Of a stretch of 64,000 nucleotides of DNA, positions 1 to 14,000 are shown in pieces. The stretch comes from Ascaris suum (Eukaryota; Nematoda; Chromadorea; Rhabditida; Ascarididae), in contig CM024178.1 in NCBI GenBank assembly GCA_013433145.1, forward strand, positions 5,627,260 through 5,691,259, read 5' to 3'. Position 1 is the first letter of the stretch. Every line of letters starts with the position of its first letter. The translations under genes were made by a program, and so were the position numbers. Below the pieces are notes generated by a model. It ran no database searches and was not told the DNA's origin. It saw only the letters and a list, made by a program, of their open reading frames with translations.

Positions 1-3000
1 TATAAATGTTGTTGAACCTTAACGCATGACACTTGTTAAACTTAGCAAGGAAATACATTATACATCGTAACAAATAGTTGTGTTATATGTCAAGCAGCAA
101 AGAAATATTTTCATTGCTGAATTTCATTGTTTAGTTTAGTAATTTCAAGATGATACTGAGTTGTTCGTCCTCTTTTTCTATACACCTATACTGCATCATA
201 GCTGCTCTACTTACATCAGTCCATATCTTCGATGTAGTATGCAAATCTTTAAAAACTGCATCACTAGTATAATTTTCTTTACAGAGATTAAGATCGATAA
301 CAAAAAGAGCCATAAAGTTGGTGCATCGATGATCGACAAACGGATGCCGATCACCATTATCTAAAATCCAAATCGTTTTATGGTTTTTTTAATTTAAAAC
401 ATAAAGGTATGCTATCAGTGAATGCTACTTCATACCTTTCCTTAGAGGCAATCAAATAGATTAATGCGTTCTCGAATGAATCGATGAGCACCGTCAGACT
501 GTTCATATAAGTGACGACAATCTTTTGTAAACACATTTGAATAAGAGAGCATTTAATAGCGATATAAATCTTTACTGCATTTGGCATCGAAAGTTGATTA
601 ATTTGATGAGAATATAGAAAAGAATGAAAAAATGAATATATACGCAGCATTTTATGTTTTGGATCGAGCCAATTTTCTGTTGCGTTCGCTAGATTTATTT
701 ATCATCGACCTGCCAAGTGTTAGAAGATTTATTCCGTCGACCTAACAAACAAACTATTCTGTGATGAGAGCGAGAACTTCCGTCTTTTGATTCTCTGGTA
801 ATTCTTGAGCGTCAAAACTCACAGATTTATTTTTGGATTCGTTCTACGGTATTATATTTCATCTCACAACATCAAGCGGCGAGCACCGCGAGGACTTTCA
901 AATTCGTTCTAAACTCTCGCCGCAACCGCCGCCATTTGAGAGTCCAAAATGCCTAAATGATCAGATATTTGTTAATTCGGTAATATTATTCGATTTTGTA
1001 ATTATCGAGAAAACTATTTGATAATGTAATAAACCAGATTCTGCAATATTTTTCACTTACGGAAAGCCAATTTCAGCGTAAACTAAAATTTTGCACAATT
1101 CAAGCACTGATAAAAGATTGTCTGCCTTTATCTATCACTATATTTCCTATGTTTTATGTTGTCGACTCTTCAGTTTCTGTATGTGATGCAATTATTTTAT
1201 TTCGAATCATCTCGAGATAAGCTGATCGATTTGGAAAGGGGAAAATTTCACTTGTGAGAGAAATTTTCCTTTGCTTGGAGAAATTTTGGCCATTTTATGT
1301 GCATTGAAATAGCTCAAACGGTGCATTTTTGCCATACTGCACTTTGCAGTATCACATGATAGTCTCGTGCATAATTCCAATCACTCTTCGGTAGCAAAAT
1401 TAGATTATCAAGCATTAAGTATTCTTATTTGTAATATTCTTATTTCTTATCTTTAATTGTTCAATAGCTTTTACACAATGGCAACAATACCTCCGCACAT
1501 TCAATTAGTGATAACGTATTTTCTATTTCTATACTTTGCATTGCTTTTTAAATTCCGAGAGCACGACTGGATGAAAGGAATGTCTGTACAGCACAAGTCT
1601 GGTTCGATGAGTTCCCCTCTCTTTGTGTTTCGAGAGGCGACAGGTGGAAGGAGGGCAAAGGTCAGTAGCGGTGTAGCCTGGATCGCAGCTTGTTCGAAAC
1701 TCTCTTTCACTGAGCAACGTGAGTAGGCAGTAAAGGCTTAATGGTGGGAGGAAACTATTGAAACACAAAAAAAGCGTTTTGCACCGATCTAAAAGCATTT
1801 AGATTAAGTGAAAATACGGCACTTCTGAGCGGCTTTATATTCAGGAAGCAGACCTTTCAAAGAACCATTATGAAGCGAGAAAATGCGCTTTTGAGAAAAA
1901 ATGATGATCGATAGGACGGCGGAAAAGTTCCCCATTGTGTCCACTCGTTTATAATATTTGATCATATCAACAAATATTTATCACAGTTGAAAGTACTTTT
2001 TTTAAAACGTTCTTTGATGAGTAAACAAGGTATTTTCTTTATATTATCGTTAATAATTGGCGCTGAAGATATTTGCAAAATTCTTAAGCAGAAATTATCG
2101 GTGCACTTTGATTACTAAAAGCTTTTTACGTGAAAATATACATAATTTTCTTTACTACTTAAAATAAATAAAGTATTTTCCCGCAAAAAAAAGAAGAAAT
2201 TAATTTCATTATAAAAGTATATGATTTTTTTTCTTATATTTGCTGCAGTAAATGAAAGAATTTCCACAGTAATTATTACAACTCTCAAAGGGAATGCAAA
2301 TTTGTGACGCAAAATGCTATCTATTGAATGCTTAAGGTAGCCAAGAGCACAATAAACCACATTTAGTCATGGTGAATGATAGTTTTTAACACTTATCGCA
2401 TCGGAATATTTTAACGGGCATTCGATATTAGCCGTCAACGAACAGATCCAATGACAACAAATGGCAAAACACGCCAGAGGAGTTGGCATGGCATCTGCGT
2501 CCGCGTTTCGTTAGTTTAATCATACAGTTTCGTATTTTATTCGGAAATAATAAAGATGCCATATAACAGCTTCCAATAATCAGGGGCCGTTCATCCAACG
2601 TTTCACAAAGGTTCTTTCTATCATCCGAGTGATGTAAGATGAAAATCCAATTAGTGTAAAATGCAAAATTATGAGTGCTTCAGATGTTCGTAACTATTTA
2701 CGAATTTGGCGGATGTAAACGTGAATAATCCTCTGGTGCCCCTTTATAGCAGTTTTCAACTTGAAGTCGCCAGACAGACAGAGACGAACAGAAACAGACA
2801 TAAACATGCATGAACATGACGCGGCCACAACACACTTTGCAAATAGGCTTAAATATTTACAGAAACGCATAGGAATGCAACTGAAAAGTAAAAATGAGGC
2901 ACATTTTGCATATTGTGGAAAGGATATGAAAATGTAAATGAAAATACATCGCAAGAATAGGTGCAATGTTGTAGTTTCTACTGTGTCATAGGAAGACTGT

Positions 3001-6000
3001 GAAATTTGCCCTATTTGGTCAACGGTAGTGTAGGCGATGTTGATTCAATTTTATTCTTAAGCAGGTAATTAACTGTTTATCACTCATGATTTAGGTACTT
3101 AAATATAATCAAGCAAGAGGCGATTTATGTAATCACGTTTTTATAACCGTTGCCATTCAGCGAGTCACAAGTGAGGAAACTCCGATACCCACCATTGAAA
3201 CATTTCGTTAAATGATTTCTTCAAAAGAAATGAACGTTGAAAACGATAAAGGATTTCGTTAAAATACATAAAAATTGATTTTTATTAAATATTTGTGCTA
3301 AATAATTACACAGAATTCAAGATATGTTAAACAATTGAAAGATTTTCTCTTACGAGTAGAATTTTCGCAGATGGCACTCGCGCCATTAGTGTTGTGTTAA
3401 ATCCCCTTTAGTACATTCAGATTTGTTTTTTTTTTTCAAATTGTCTCATGTAATAGAGAAGGAAGAATTAAAAAATCGGCTAAAATACTTCACAAAAAAT
3501 TTCTGCTCGAAAATTTGCAACTAAAAAATTCCAATGGCGGAAATTTTATGAAAATTTTTTATCTCTTCCTTACAGATTTTCCGTCCAGCTTTTTTCTCTC
3601 TTTCTTCCTCTCTCCCACTCTTCTTTATTTCTCCGTTGATGCATTGCAATACGATCAAAATGCGCTAATTTTCTGCAATAAACAGTCATTCGGCAGATCG
3701 CCATTCACTGCACACTAATGAGCTCGCAGCGTTTGTCGACCGCATGCTCCGGAAAATTAGTCATTCGCCCGAATTCTTATCACAAGTTTCAAGCCATAGG
3801 AGCGAGATTTCAGAGTGTTGACAGCTAGTTGACTCTCTTTTTTTTCTTATGCTGAAATAATGCTCTTAATGTCGTGCTCGACGATCAGCCTTGAGCTTGA
3901 GCAAATGATTACGACCTCGATGTTGGGTTCGCGTGGAAGATTCTATTATTGCTTTCAGATGATGATCACGCAGGTGTATACACCGCATTTTGGATTGGTG
4001 GTTATTTATCTATTCCCCCATCAATCCTAACTCGCATCCGGTTTTTATATTCAAATTATCTAAAACTCTTCCTTCAGGAATGAGTAAAAAAAAAGAAAAA
4101 TCCCTCACTAAGGGTCGTCACGCTATAAAGTAAATGTGTGTCTCAGACGCAACCAGTTGATGTGTGTTGATTTGTAGGTTTATATCGCATTAACCATCGG
4201 TATTCATCGATTGAGTTCTCATTCGAATGCTTCATAAATCTGCCAATATGATTGCATTTTGTGCACTTCATTCGGATTGACCGGATGGCTATCGAATCTT
4301 GAGAGTAATTGAGCACTTTTTTTATCGACGTCAATGAAATTTGTTGTATTTAGTAAAACGAAGCTAATGTTTGAAGTTGAAGCTCAGAACAGACTCATTA
4401 CATGGAACAACTTTCTCCGAGGAACTTTCGTTCAGATGATAAAACAGAGAAGGCTTGAAGTGGTGAATGGATGAATGCAATGCAGTAGCGTTATAGATCG
4501 AAATTTGAATAAATTTTAATTCGTTAGGAACTTTGGCCTTTAATGGAATTCCCTATTAATAAATTGGCATATCAAAGATTCTCATTTTCATTCGACTTTG
4601 GAAATCACAGAATTCTGAATATCGTAAATTTCCAACGGCAGATGAAGTGATATTAACTGCATTTTATAGAGAAGTAAATTTTATATGAGTGAACATTTCA
4701 TCTGCAATCTTAGCGATTTTTTTCACGGAACCGTTGCACAAAACTCGTTAAAATAGAACAGTAATAAATGAACTTTGCATAATTCGTCGTTATTTCTGCT
4801 GCTGTTTTTTCACTCGTATATTTTTCTCTCAGAAATAAACGTTATTTGAGAGAATTTTTCGATGAAAATGAATGAAACTATGAAAGATAATCTACGAGAA
4901 TTCTATCCGAATTTCTTGGTTAGATGTGAAAAAAATGTATTTGCGCTGAAAGTTCTAAATAGTTGATCATGAAATTATTACTATGAATTGCCGAAATTTT
5001 TCAAATGCTGAGAAACAAGCACATAAATTCATGAGAAATAAAATCACGAAAAATATTTCTTGCAATATTTGCATGCGCTTCATTAGGTTACGCCCGACAT
5101 CTTTTAGCACTATCGAATGAATGGCCATTTGCACGCTTTCGTATAGAAATTTCCGAGTTGTTTTATGATGCGGCCTTTGTGAAATAATTCCATAGAGGGT
5201 TTTCGTGTGACGGTGTCGTAGCTTTATTGTGAGTAGTGATGTTGATAGAAAGGCTGCTGAAATTTTTTTAAATTTTCGGGAAAAATCTGTGCTTACAAAT
5301 AAACCACTCAAAAATGCCGCTATTTGAAGTTTCAAAAATTTTTAAATGCTATCTCAGTTGGTTATCACTTATCAGCCTCACTTCTCATCTGCTGCTCTTA
5401 CTGACGGTGGCATCTGATGCTCGAGTGCGCCCTTCTATGGTATTATTTTATCTTCCCGTCATATTTGCCCAAACCTATAAAATCTAGTCCAATACCGGAA
5501 CTAATCAACCTACATCTTATGTCAAATCAGCTTTTCGCCAATGTTCTCTTTTTTTTTCGATAGCGAGGGAAACACAGAGGAAGCAGCTGATAGACTAGTC
5601 TTCTTTGATGCAGTAAATGCATCCTCTGAGTATATAATCGATACAAGTCGTCGTCATCTTCAGCCTAAAGTGTGTGCCCAGGCGTCATGTGATCGACGCA
5701 ATCGTTCCGAGTGCTCTCAACCGGACTTCAAAAAATTTAGCCTCGAGTCAATGCATGTGCTTATGCCATATTCTTCTTCTTCTCTCATTTCACCAATTCT
5801 TACATTCCTTGCATATATTGTGCATCTCATATTGCTTCCAATGCAAATCTATATTCACTTTCTGCGAATCCCTTCGGTACGTGTTATAAATTTCACTCAC
5901 CTGATTCGATCGCTAGCTTAGACTGTTAACTTCAGAGATAGGCACAACTTAACTTCTGCCAATTGAAGTTTACAAAATAACAACCTTACGAAATTCTTAC

Positions 6001-7600
6001 TTACTTCTTTACTATGCAATTTACAGTCGAACAACTCGATAATCAATTGATATTTGGATGCTCACGGGGTTTTATTCCAATGGTACGAATCCTATACGAA
6101 AAGAGAATTTTGAAGGCGATGAAAGTGTATTAAAAAAGAAAAGAAATGTGCCGCAAGTGGCTAAAATTTAAGAGCTCATTGCAGTCAGTGGATGGATCAA
6201 TTCGTCGCAAATTAAACAGCGCCAGCTGCTGCTTCTTGTTGCCAACCAAAAGAGCCACCTTGAGAATGTTTCCTGCGATAGTTCTCGAAGTGTTGCTCCA
6301 TCGTTGCTCATTGGTGTTCGTTTGATTAGCTGTCGTTGAACAAAAACCTTGGTGCTTTCAAGCTATATTTTATACTTAGGAGAACCTTCGTCCTTTAAAG
6401 CTCCTCTTTACGCTTACTTTCTGTCTGCTAATGGGTGCTGTAAAAGAATGTCGAATACAAATAAATTATTGAGGAGTGGAAGTGAACTTAAGATTTGCGT
6501 TATTCAGTCAATAAAATATCGTTGTAAGACTGCATAAAAGGATGTCTGTTCCAATAGCAACACTGCCATAAGTGCAATTTTGTTGGGCAACAACAGCACG
6601 CGTTCCCTTGCCGGGAAATCATTTACAGGCAATTACTACAACATTTGTCGAAATCCAAAAGCGTACAGTTCAGCATCTTTTTTTTTTAAATAATATTATT
6701 TCCGCATCATTCACTCACTAATTTATAACTTACTGTACTTTACAACTTTGCAACGAAATGACACAAAGGACGTTTGCATCTGTTATATCCGTTGCAAGGT
6801 TTATTCGATTTTTTCCCACGTATTACTTGTATATTACTTTACTTGAAATAATTTTCGAGGATATTTTTTAATTTCGTTGGTTCTTTGGATCGTCATCATT
6901 TCGCCTGCGTAGCAACTTATTTCAATATGTACTAAGTCTATGACCTGTTCAATTCTATTTCTGTCCATTATATAATTCTCAGAGAAGGCTGTTTCTAACA
7001 TTCTAACATCTAAGGAGACACACTGTCTGAGGGGAGGAGGGACGTCCTTCAAGTGTGCTATAAATGCCTCGCAAATTTTGCAAACAAAATGTGAGACAAA
7101 TAAGTAGCTTTTGTTGCACGACTGGCCGAACATATTCGTTCCTTAATTTCTAATTTGAGATTTAAGCAGTACAGCTTATCTATCGAATCGTAGAAATTGA
7201 TCATTATTTTATCATAATTCCAGAGTATCTCTCGAAAAAATATTTCAAAATTGCGAAAGCTTTATTACGTTTAAAAAAATTTCGAGTGTTGCCCACTTTG
7301 ACAGCGAAATGATTAGTGCTTTTGAGCTTTTTTAAGTATATTTAAATTTGCTCTGCTGAATGGGAGCCTTGTTGAGATCCTGGGGCTTGATGATTTGACA
7401 GCGTTACTAGACATACACCAAGAATGTCACCCCTCAGTTAGACTCAACAAAGCCGCACTTCGTGGGTTCCCTTGCGCCCGGTATCGAGACCACAGCCACA
7501 GTTATCTAGACGGCAATTTACTAGATGACACTGGCTACGAGTCATTACGAAGATGGGCATCATTTCAGTGCATGTCAGCTGCCCGCGCCCACGTCGAAAC
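1..7600. other. gene-poor stretch, no supported gene
   Basis: No reading frame here resembles a known family and I could not chain any exons by phase. Two frames were looked at closely. One, at 5541-5921 on the plus strand, mixes an acidic N-terminal half with a hydrophobic end. The other, at 6834-7133 on the minus strand, is a 99-codon frame with a CxxC pair and no recognised domain. The rest is AT-rich sequence with short T and A runs. It could be intergenic or a large intron of a gene lying outside the window. Confidence 0.5.
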
Positions 7601-8450
7601 TAATGAAGAAAGGCTGCTAACAATCCATTGAAGGCTGTGGATCCTAAATGACGATATGAATAAGCTATCGAGAGATGAAGCTGCTTAACATTATGGATGA
7701 ACAACAAACGATTTGATGCGATATTCTCGGAATTTGTGGAATGAGCACAACGACAGAGCTGATAGCCTATTGCAGAGGCGGAAGTAAATTCTTCTGAGAT
7801 GCGAAGAAGGGGGAAAAACAATGGGCAGGATCGGTTTTGTTATACGATGCGAACTGCCGGATAAAGCCTTATCTCGCCGAATGTTGTCGATCACAACTTC
7901 CGCCGTAATAATCGAGCTGAATACAGGAAAGAGCCTAAAAGCTGTCCAAGTATACCCACAAACAAGCACTGCTAAAGATGACCAGGTGGAGGTTTTTCCT
8001 CACGAGTTGCAATAAACGGAGAAGGGAAATTTGACATACAGGACCATTATCAGGGATTTCAGTGCTGAACTTGGAAAGCAAAAGCCGACCAAAATCCTAC
8101 CCTGAAGGCGCGAATCAATGAATGCAACAAGAAGCGAAAACGACTGGCAATTGGTTTCTGCAAAAGTCTGCACGAAGATCGATTTGGATTTTCCTCAATG
8201 CACGAACAATAGAGCAGATCCGATATGTTCTGATGAACGATTAGCGGCTTCTAAGAATCATCATATAATACAAATCTGTTAGAAAGGACGTGGTCTGGGC
8301 TACTTATGCCGTCATTCACAAAGACGAATTGGGAGAAGCTGGATCCTTGATGATATGAACTCTGCAAAAAGAAAAAACACACACAAGCAAATCGTAAATG
8401 ACGAAAAAAACTGCAACTGCATTTGAAAAATGCAGAAATTTACGACATTA
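7600..8450 (+). mobile_element. decayed RTE-type LINE, endonuclease region
   Basis: This is a broken copy of the apurinic-like endonuclease domain of an RTE-clade non-LTR retrotransposon. The frame at about 7710-8014 contains DILGICGM, then TMGRIGFVIRCEL, then VQVYPQTSTAKDDQVEVF. These correspond to the family's D-(V/I)-(I/L)-G-(L/I)-C/T-E, GG(V/I)GF and YAPTS..D.EVE.FY blocks. After a stop come TIIRDFSAELGKQKPT (8041-8090), equivalent to the GDFNAK(L/V)G block, and an FxK..RR.W-like block near 8160-8200. Several stops and frame changes interrupt it, so it cannot be active. No reverse transcriptase follows convincingly. The family call rests on the order of these blocks, not on an alignment. 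Confidence 0.6.
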
Positions 8451-10368
8451 AAATATCACACATGTTTCGTTAATCGGCTAAAAGGCTGCTGTTGTCAGAG
8501 GTGACGAAAGAGGGAAGAAAATCCGATCAAAGGGTAAACCTTCTGAGAATAAAGCTCATTCCTCCAGCAAAGCGAAATTTTTAAAAAAAGTGATGACGGT
8601 AGATGGAGAAATCATTGAAGTTGAGACTCACGAAGAAAATTTGTGGTGGATAAGAGGTCAAGATGCGCAGTGATGTCACAAGTTTTTCTCTGCAATCTTA
8701 TATGCAACGATAAGGAGGTGAAATTTGGCCATTAATGACGTCATAGGCAAGAAGTTTTGGGTATGAAGAAATCAATAAATTCATACATAGCTAACAGCAT
8801 ATCCTAAACGAAGAATTCCCAAACAAAGAAATGACAATCGATAAGTCGTACAAATAAGCGGAGATAGCCGACTCAAATGTACGGGACATGTGCACCTATG
8901 TGGGATTGTTAGTGGTCAGCAAAAGTACTAAGGATGAATCCGTGAGAAGTCAAATGGATGTTTCGAAGGTCACCGGGAAGATGGGAGTATTAAGACAGAG
9001 AGGGAAATTATGGATGGGAGAACAATCAGCGGTCAAGATTCTTGGAAAATGGTCACTGCACAACTCGACAGAATCAATAGAGAATCGTCGTAGGTCTTTA
9101 ACTGCAGACAAAGAGTCGTCATATTTGTGTCGTGCTGGTATTCTGTTGCTATATTGTACTATATTGCTTTGTTGTATTGCGTTTGTTTGTATTTTATTCT
9201 ATTGCTTTACTGATGTTCTGAATTTTTTTCATTGTTTTTTATTTTCCAATCTAATTGAGAGAGGAGTTTTTCATCAACTATCAAAAATGGAAGTAATGAA
9301 CGATTGTAAAGTCATCAATATTTGTAAATAGCAAAGAATCGTCGAAAGGTGAGAAATTAGTGAGTTGAAGCGTAAAGAAAGTTGAAGAAATTCTCAAAAG
9401 CGCACTCGCCTGACACAGATTGATCATTTTCCTTGGCACCTCTCGCTCAAACCTTCTTCACTGATGTTTCACTCTTCTGAGTGTTTCTCGCCGATTGGTT
9501 CGACTATTTCGATGCGCTTTTCAATTTAATATTGTCGCTGTGTTGTGTTTAAAAGTGCTCAGGTGTATAATATGATTAAATATCTTGCATCATAACAAGG
9601 ACCACTGGAACATCTATCGGTCGATTTGTCACCTGTATTTGCTCGCTATTTTATAGTATCACTAACATTATTGCAAAAAAAGGTGATCTCAGGAAATACT
9701 CACTGCGAAGAAAATTTCAAGAAAAGTCGCTCTTTCATCTCTTGCAATTTCATTCATTATTCGATCACTAATTTAAACCAAAAGTGGACATATTGGACTA
9801 TGAGAATGGGGGAAGGAAGGGGATTGGTGTATGCGAGGGAATATGGGAAGGAAGGTTGGGGACTTAATCTCCCACATCCTTCTCTATAGGGACCTTATTA
9901 GCACTCGACAGAAACGAAATTCCCCAGCAAGGACGATCGCTCTGCTTCGCCTCTCTTAGCAGTTTTCAGCTCACTTCCCTCAGCTCAACTGAAAAATTTC
10001 CATTCTTCTTTAAATCACGGTAAAAAAAATCCCAGCTCTCACTTTTCTGGTGTCTTTTCATCTTACAATATTTTTTGCACCGAAAAGATTGTCTGATCTT
10101 CGCTTCAAAAGGAACGTACACTAATGACTCGTAGAGATCTCGACATCAAAAATGGCTTTTAATAAAAGTTCAATAATTTACTTGCTAAAAAGAAGCCTTG
10201 AAGAGAAGCTTCTAAACAGGATTGCTCTCATTTACTATTTTGGGGGGGGGGGGGGGTGAAGGAATAGAACTTCTTTGCCACTGTTTGTTGGACGCCACGA
10301 TGAATAAATCACTACTTAATTGAGGGGCTGAGTGAGACCTAAAGTGGTTGATTAGTTGGAGTGGGAGG
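8450..10368. other. no supported gene; possible further retroelement debris
   Basis: The stretch after the RTE endonuclease remnant may hold more decayed element sequence. A 147-codon plus-strand frame at 8888-9331 starts with charged sequence and ends in a low-complexity hydrophobic run built from repeated TATTGCTTT-like units, and it matches nothing I recognise. A 15-base G run lies at 10242-10256. Confidence 0.4.
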
Positions 10369-11068
10369 TCAAGGATCGCTCAGGCGCGAGTCATCCAAAA
10401 GCATCATTTTCGTGAATTCGTTTCCACAAAGCACATGAGCTAAGTGCGGCTCACATATGGCCGTAAAGACGGGTAGAATAATGAAGAAAGAGATGGTGCG
10501 ATCTGCACGAATATAAGATAAAAGAATGACAGCCTTATCAATTCTTAACAGACGCATCACCCAAACCGAGCGTGGAAAACAAGAGAAAAAATCGACATGG
10601 ACCCTTTCTTGGTTTCGACAGATCCAACATCCCATGAAATGTTTCTTCATCCTGCGGGCTTTGGCAGTTGGCCAATTTTCATTTTTGCACTGGAAGCATA
10701 GACAGTTTCTAAGTTGCAAGCTTATAGCTCTTACATTTTCCCGGGAGTCTCAACCTTAAATTCAGTTCATAATTGGTTTCCTTTGCGGTTAGTCCGAGTT
10801 TGAGGTGGACTTCCTTTGAAATGTCTGTGAGCTTGTGTTTGACTGATACTTTGTTGATCGTGATCCAATGCTTAATTTTTTTGCTTCGCTTTAAGTTTCG
10901 ACCATTCTTTATCTTCGTTGAGAAAAAAGACTTCGCAGCAAAAGTTGACAGCCTGCCACTTGGTACCCTTGACAATTGGCATTTCGCCTTCTTCCAGTGA
11001 TCTGCTTGAACTTTCATCTTCTCGCAATGAGAATTTACTGCACACGTCAATGCTCTCGAGGAATTCAC
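10369..11068 (-). mobile_element. probable BEL/Pao LTR-retrotransposon gag remnant
   Basis: Two overlapping minus-strand frames (10709-11068 and 10369-10719) appear to be one frameshifted gag-pol piece. The second frame carries a degraded CCHC-like block: CLCFQC, then ARRMKKHFMGCWICRNQ, then HVDFF. This matches the spacing of paired zinc knuckles in Pao/Tas-type Gag. About 60 residues further on, FIILPVFTAICEP and then TKMMLLDDS resemble the LP.G.A...LLDTG opening of the adjacent protease. The catalytic DTG reads DDS here, so the protease would be dead. No LTRs or integrase were found. It could instead be unrelated sequence; the call depends on motif order only. Confidence 0.4.
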
Positions 11069-14000
11069 GTTCTAGTTTTTTTGAAACCTTTTTCGATGGT
11101 TCGTCTCGACGCCAGATGGTGAATAATATTGCAAGGTACGCCTAGCTAGAGCCACCCTTTCAGACGTATTCTTTTTTGTTATTCACAAATTCTCACTATT
11201 TTACATTAATAACCGTCATTACATTATTTTCGGCCGTCATTGAGAATATCTGTGTAACGAACTGAATATAATGATTAAATAAAACGACTACAACTGAATC
11301 GTAAACATTCGGTTTATACCGCCATAGGGTTTTTAATAGTGTCGGGTAGGGTTTTTTACTTGTTCATTCAACAATTTCGCATTTATTATTGTAAATGAAT
11401 GGCTCGATTTGAGTGTTGAGTGAAAATATTCAAATATATGCAGTTAATAAAGATTATATTGAAGTGTTTGATGTGATTTGTTCATAGGAAATTTCTTTTA
11501 GGCTTAAAAGAACAAACATTATTTGATTGATTAATAAAGTCGATTGAATGCTTCTTTATTGATCGAATTTTTGCAGCGATGATCAATAGGAAAGAAAAGA
11601 AAAGTCGTACGTTATTCTGCAAATATTCAAAGAAAAATCTTCATTCATATTATTAAAACAATTTAGTTTTATTGTCTAAATTCTTAATTACAAATTTTCT
11701 CTCAATATTTGAAATTTCTATTAACCGAAGCGTTGAAGAATCTCTTCGAATCGGCTCATAGGCAGCAAAAAACATTCACTCATAGGTTGGAAAATTTCGA
11801 TTTCCTTGTTGAAATAGGTTGAAATCGCCAGTAACTTGTTTATTAATTTATATTCTTTATTATTCTTATATATTTTTATGCGTTTTTATTTATTTATAAA
11901 TAAACGTAAAATTATTGCGCTGAAGTTTATCGAGCATTCTTTTCACCTAGCAATAAGACAACTCTGTGCTCTTATGTTGTTGTGTTTATGTTTAATTGTA
12001 AGGCATTTTTTAAGAGGCAACAAAACTATCGACTACCTGCTCGCATGACCTTAAAACACATTCCATACCGCATATTTTTTGAAATTAAAACAGTAATTGT
12101 TGGCATCTACAGCAGTTCTCTTATAGCAAAAGCTAAGTAAGTTTCAAATTTATTTCATCTCCATACAAGTGGAAATGAATGAAAAATTTGGAGGTTTCGT
12201 TGGGAATTCGGTTCAGGATTTGCTGCAACGACTGAGCATCGGACAGTTGTGCGTTCACTAAATTCATCGAGCACAGCTTTTTTAACCTTCTTTGAACACT
12301 ACACTTATTGCTTTAGCGTTAGTTAACATTTCAAAGAATTGTTCCTTTATCGGTTATGTGCTCATTTTCCAGTGGCGCAATTGTCACGTAACAATAACGA
12401 TCGAATGTATGCATATTACAGCTTACCGTATTTGTCGTAATTCTAGTGTGTGCAATGAGTAATTCAGCTGAAATTGAAATTTAAAAAAAACTTCGTGAGT
12501 TTTCTTTTTCATCAAAGTGATGAAAATATTATAAGTTTCGCGCCCTTCACTCATTTCATTGTTAGATAATTCCCTCAAACGAATTGAAATCATTCATAAA
12601 AGCACTGCACACAGTCGATCATCACTATCTCACCGAGCCTATTATCACTTCTCACCAATTGAGTTCACTTTCCTTTTATATCAGGATCATTTTCCCCTTT
12701 CAGACTCATTCTCAGTTGAGGATTTAATATATGTCAGTAGCGTTGATATCTGTAAACCTCATTCAGGGATACAGATGCCAACACTAAGTGTGGTAGCACC
12801 TTTCGCGATGAATGATCCCTGTCTTGTATTGTTTCGACATAGCTTTTAATTGATTTCTTTTTCAGTCGCTCAACGCAACAAGATTCAGACAACTTTAGTT
12901 GTGGTCACACAGAGAAGCTGCAAGGGCGAGGAATATAGGCACTGTACCTTTTTCAAATTAGTCGATCGATTTCTGTATTGGGTGAAACATTTGTGGATAT
13001 TATTTTCACATTTCTTCTGGAGTCCAGGATTACCTACGTCCCTTTCCTCCGAACGCTATCGAAAGACGAAATAACAGCTACAACTATTTTTTCATTTAAT
13101 AGCGAGAGGTGAGAGTTACCTGAGTGTTACGACGACCAATATTTAACGAGGAACCTTGGGTGGGTTGGAATATTAGACGACAGAGATAACGAGCGAACGG
13201 GCAGAGGCGCAGAGATGAGTTTCTATGTCCTCTTCCTCGAGAGGGCTGAAATAATTGTTCGGAGAACTGCGTCAGTGTTTTGATTGGAATTCACGGAACT
13301 TTCTTTTAGTTTTATGCATTGCAATGATTAGATGCTTTTTTTTAATTAGAAGAATGACGAGCACCCACCTTTTTTGGACGTCCAGGTGAGACATGCAACT
13401 GAAGAGAAAAATGAGTTTTTCGGAGAGATAGAAGAAAAACAGATACGAAACCTTCAAGCGTGGCCACGTTACGACTGCTAAAAGAAGGGCTTTAGTTTTT
13501 ATGTTATACAAGCATGAACTAAAAGGATTTCATCGGTAGAATCAGACCCCTCGTTGCCTTTCCCAACGCCCGCCCCCTTCCCAAAAAGCATCTTTGGGGC
13601 TAAGATCCCAAACAGCTAAGGGTAAACAGGGTTTGAGTCTGTGATAGTCCTGTGTAAGTATTTCAGGGAGAAAACCGCATCTCGCCGTGCTTCTATTTAG
13701 CTGTTTACGGTGGTTGATGTAAAAAAATGTTGTAACTGTATTTCTTAGCGCTGAAGCTTGTATATTCGGACACAAGCCAAGTTTACTCGAACCTTGATCA
13801 GCCTGACGTCGCTTCTCAATGACGATTTAGAAACCTGTCATAACCATGACGATAGATGTCATAATATCCCTTTCGGATACAGCGACAAAACTACCGCCCG
13901 CAATATGTCCTCAGCACTCGATAAAGCTTTAGTTGTACATCTCGCAGCCAGTCATCCCTTTTTACCTATTCTCCCCACACTCGAGACTCAGCTGAAGGTG

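Noticed and set aside
5541..5921. 126-codon frame with acidic and hydrophobic halves
   Set aside because: No family match, no phase-compatible neighbours, and the hydrophobic half is T-rich low-complexity sequence.
7395..7631. 78-codon frame before the RTE remnant
   Set aside because: No similarity to the RTE N-terminus could be made out beyond its last few codons, so it was not annotated separately.
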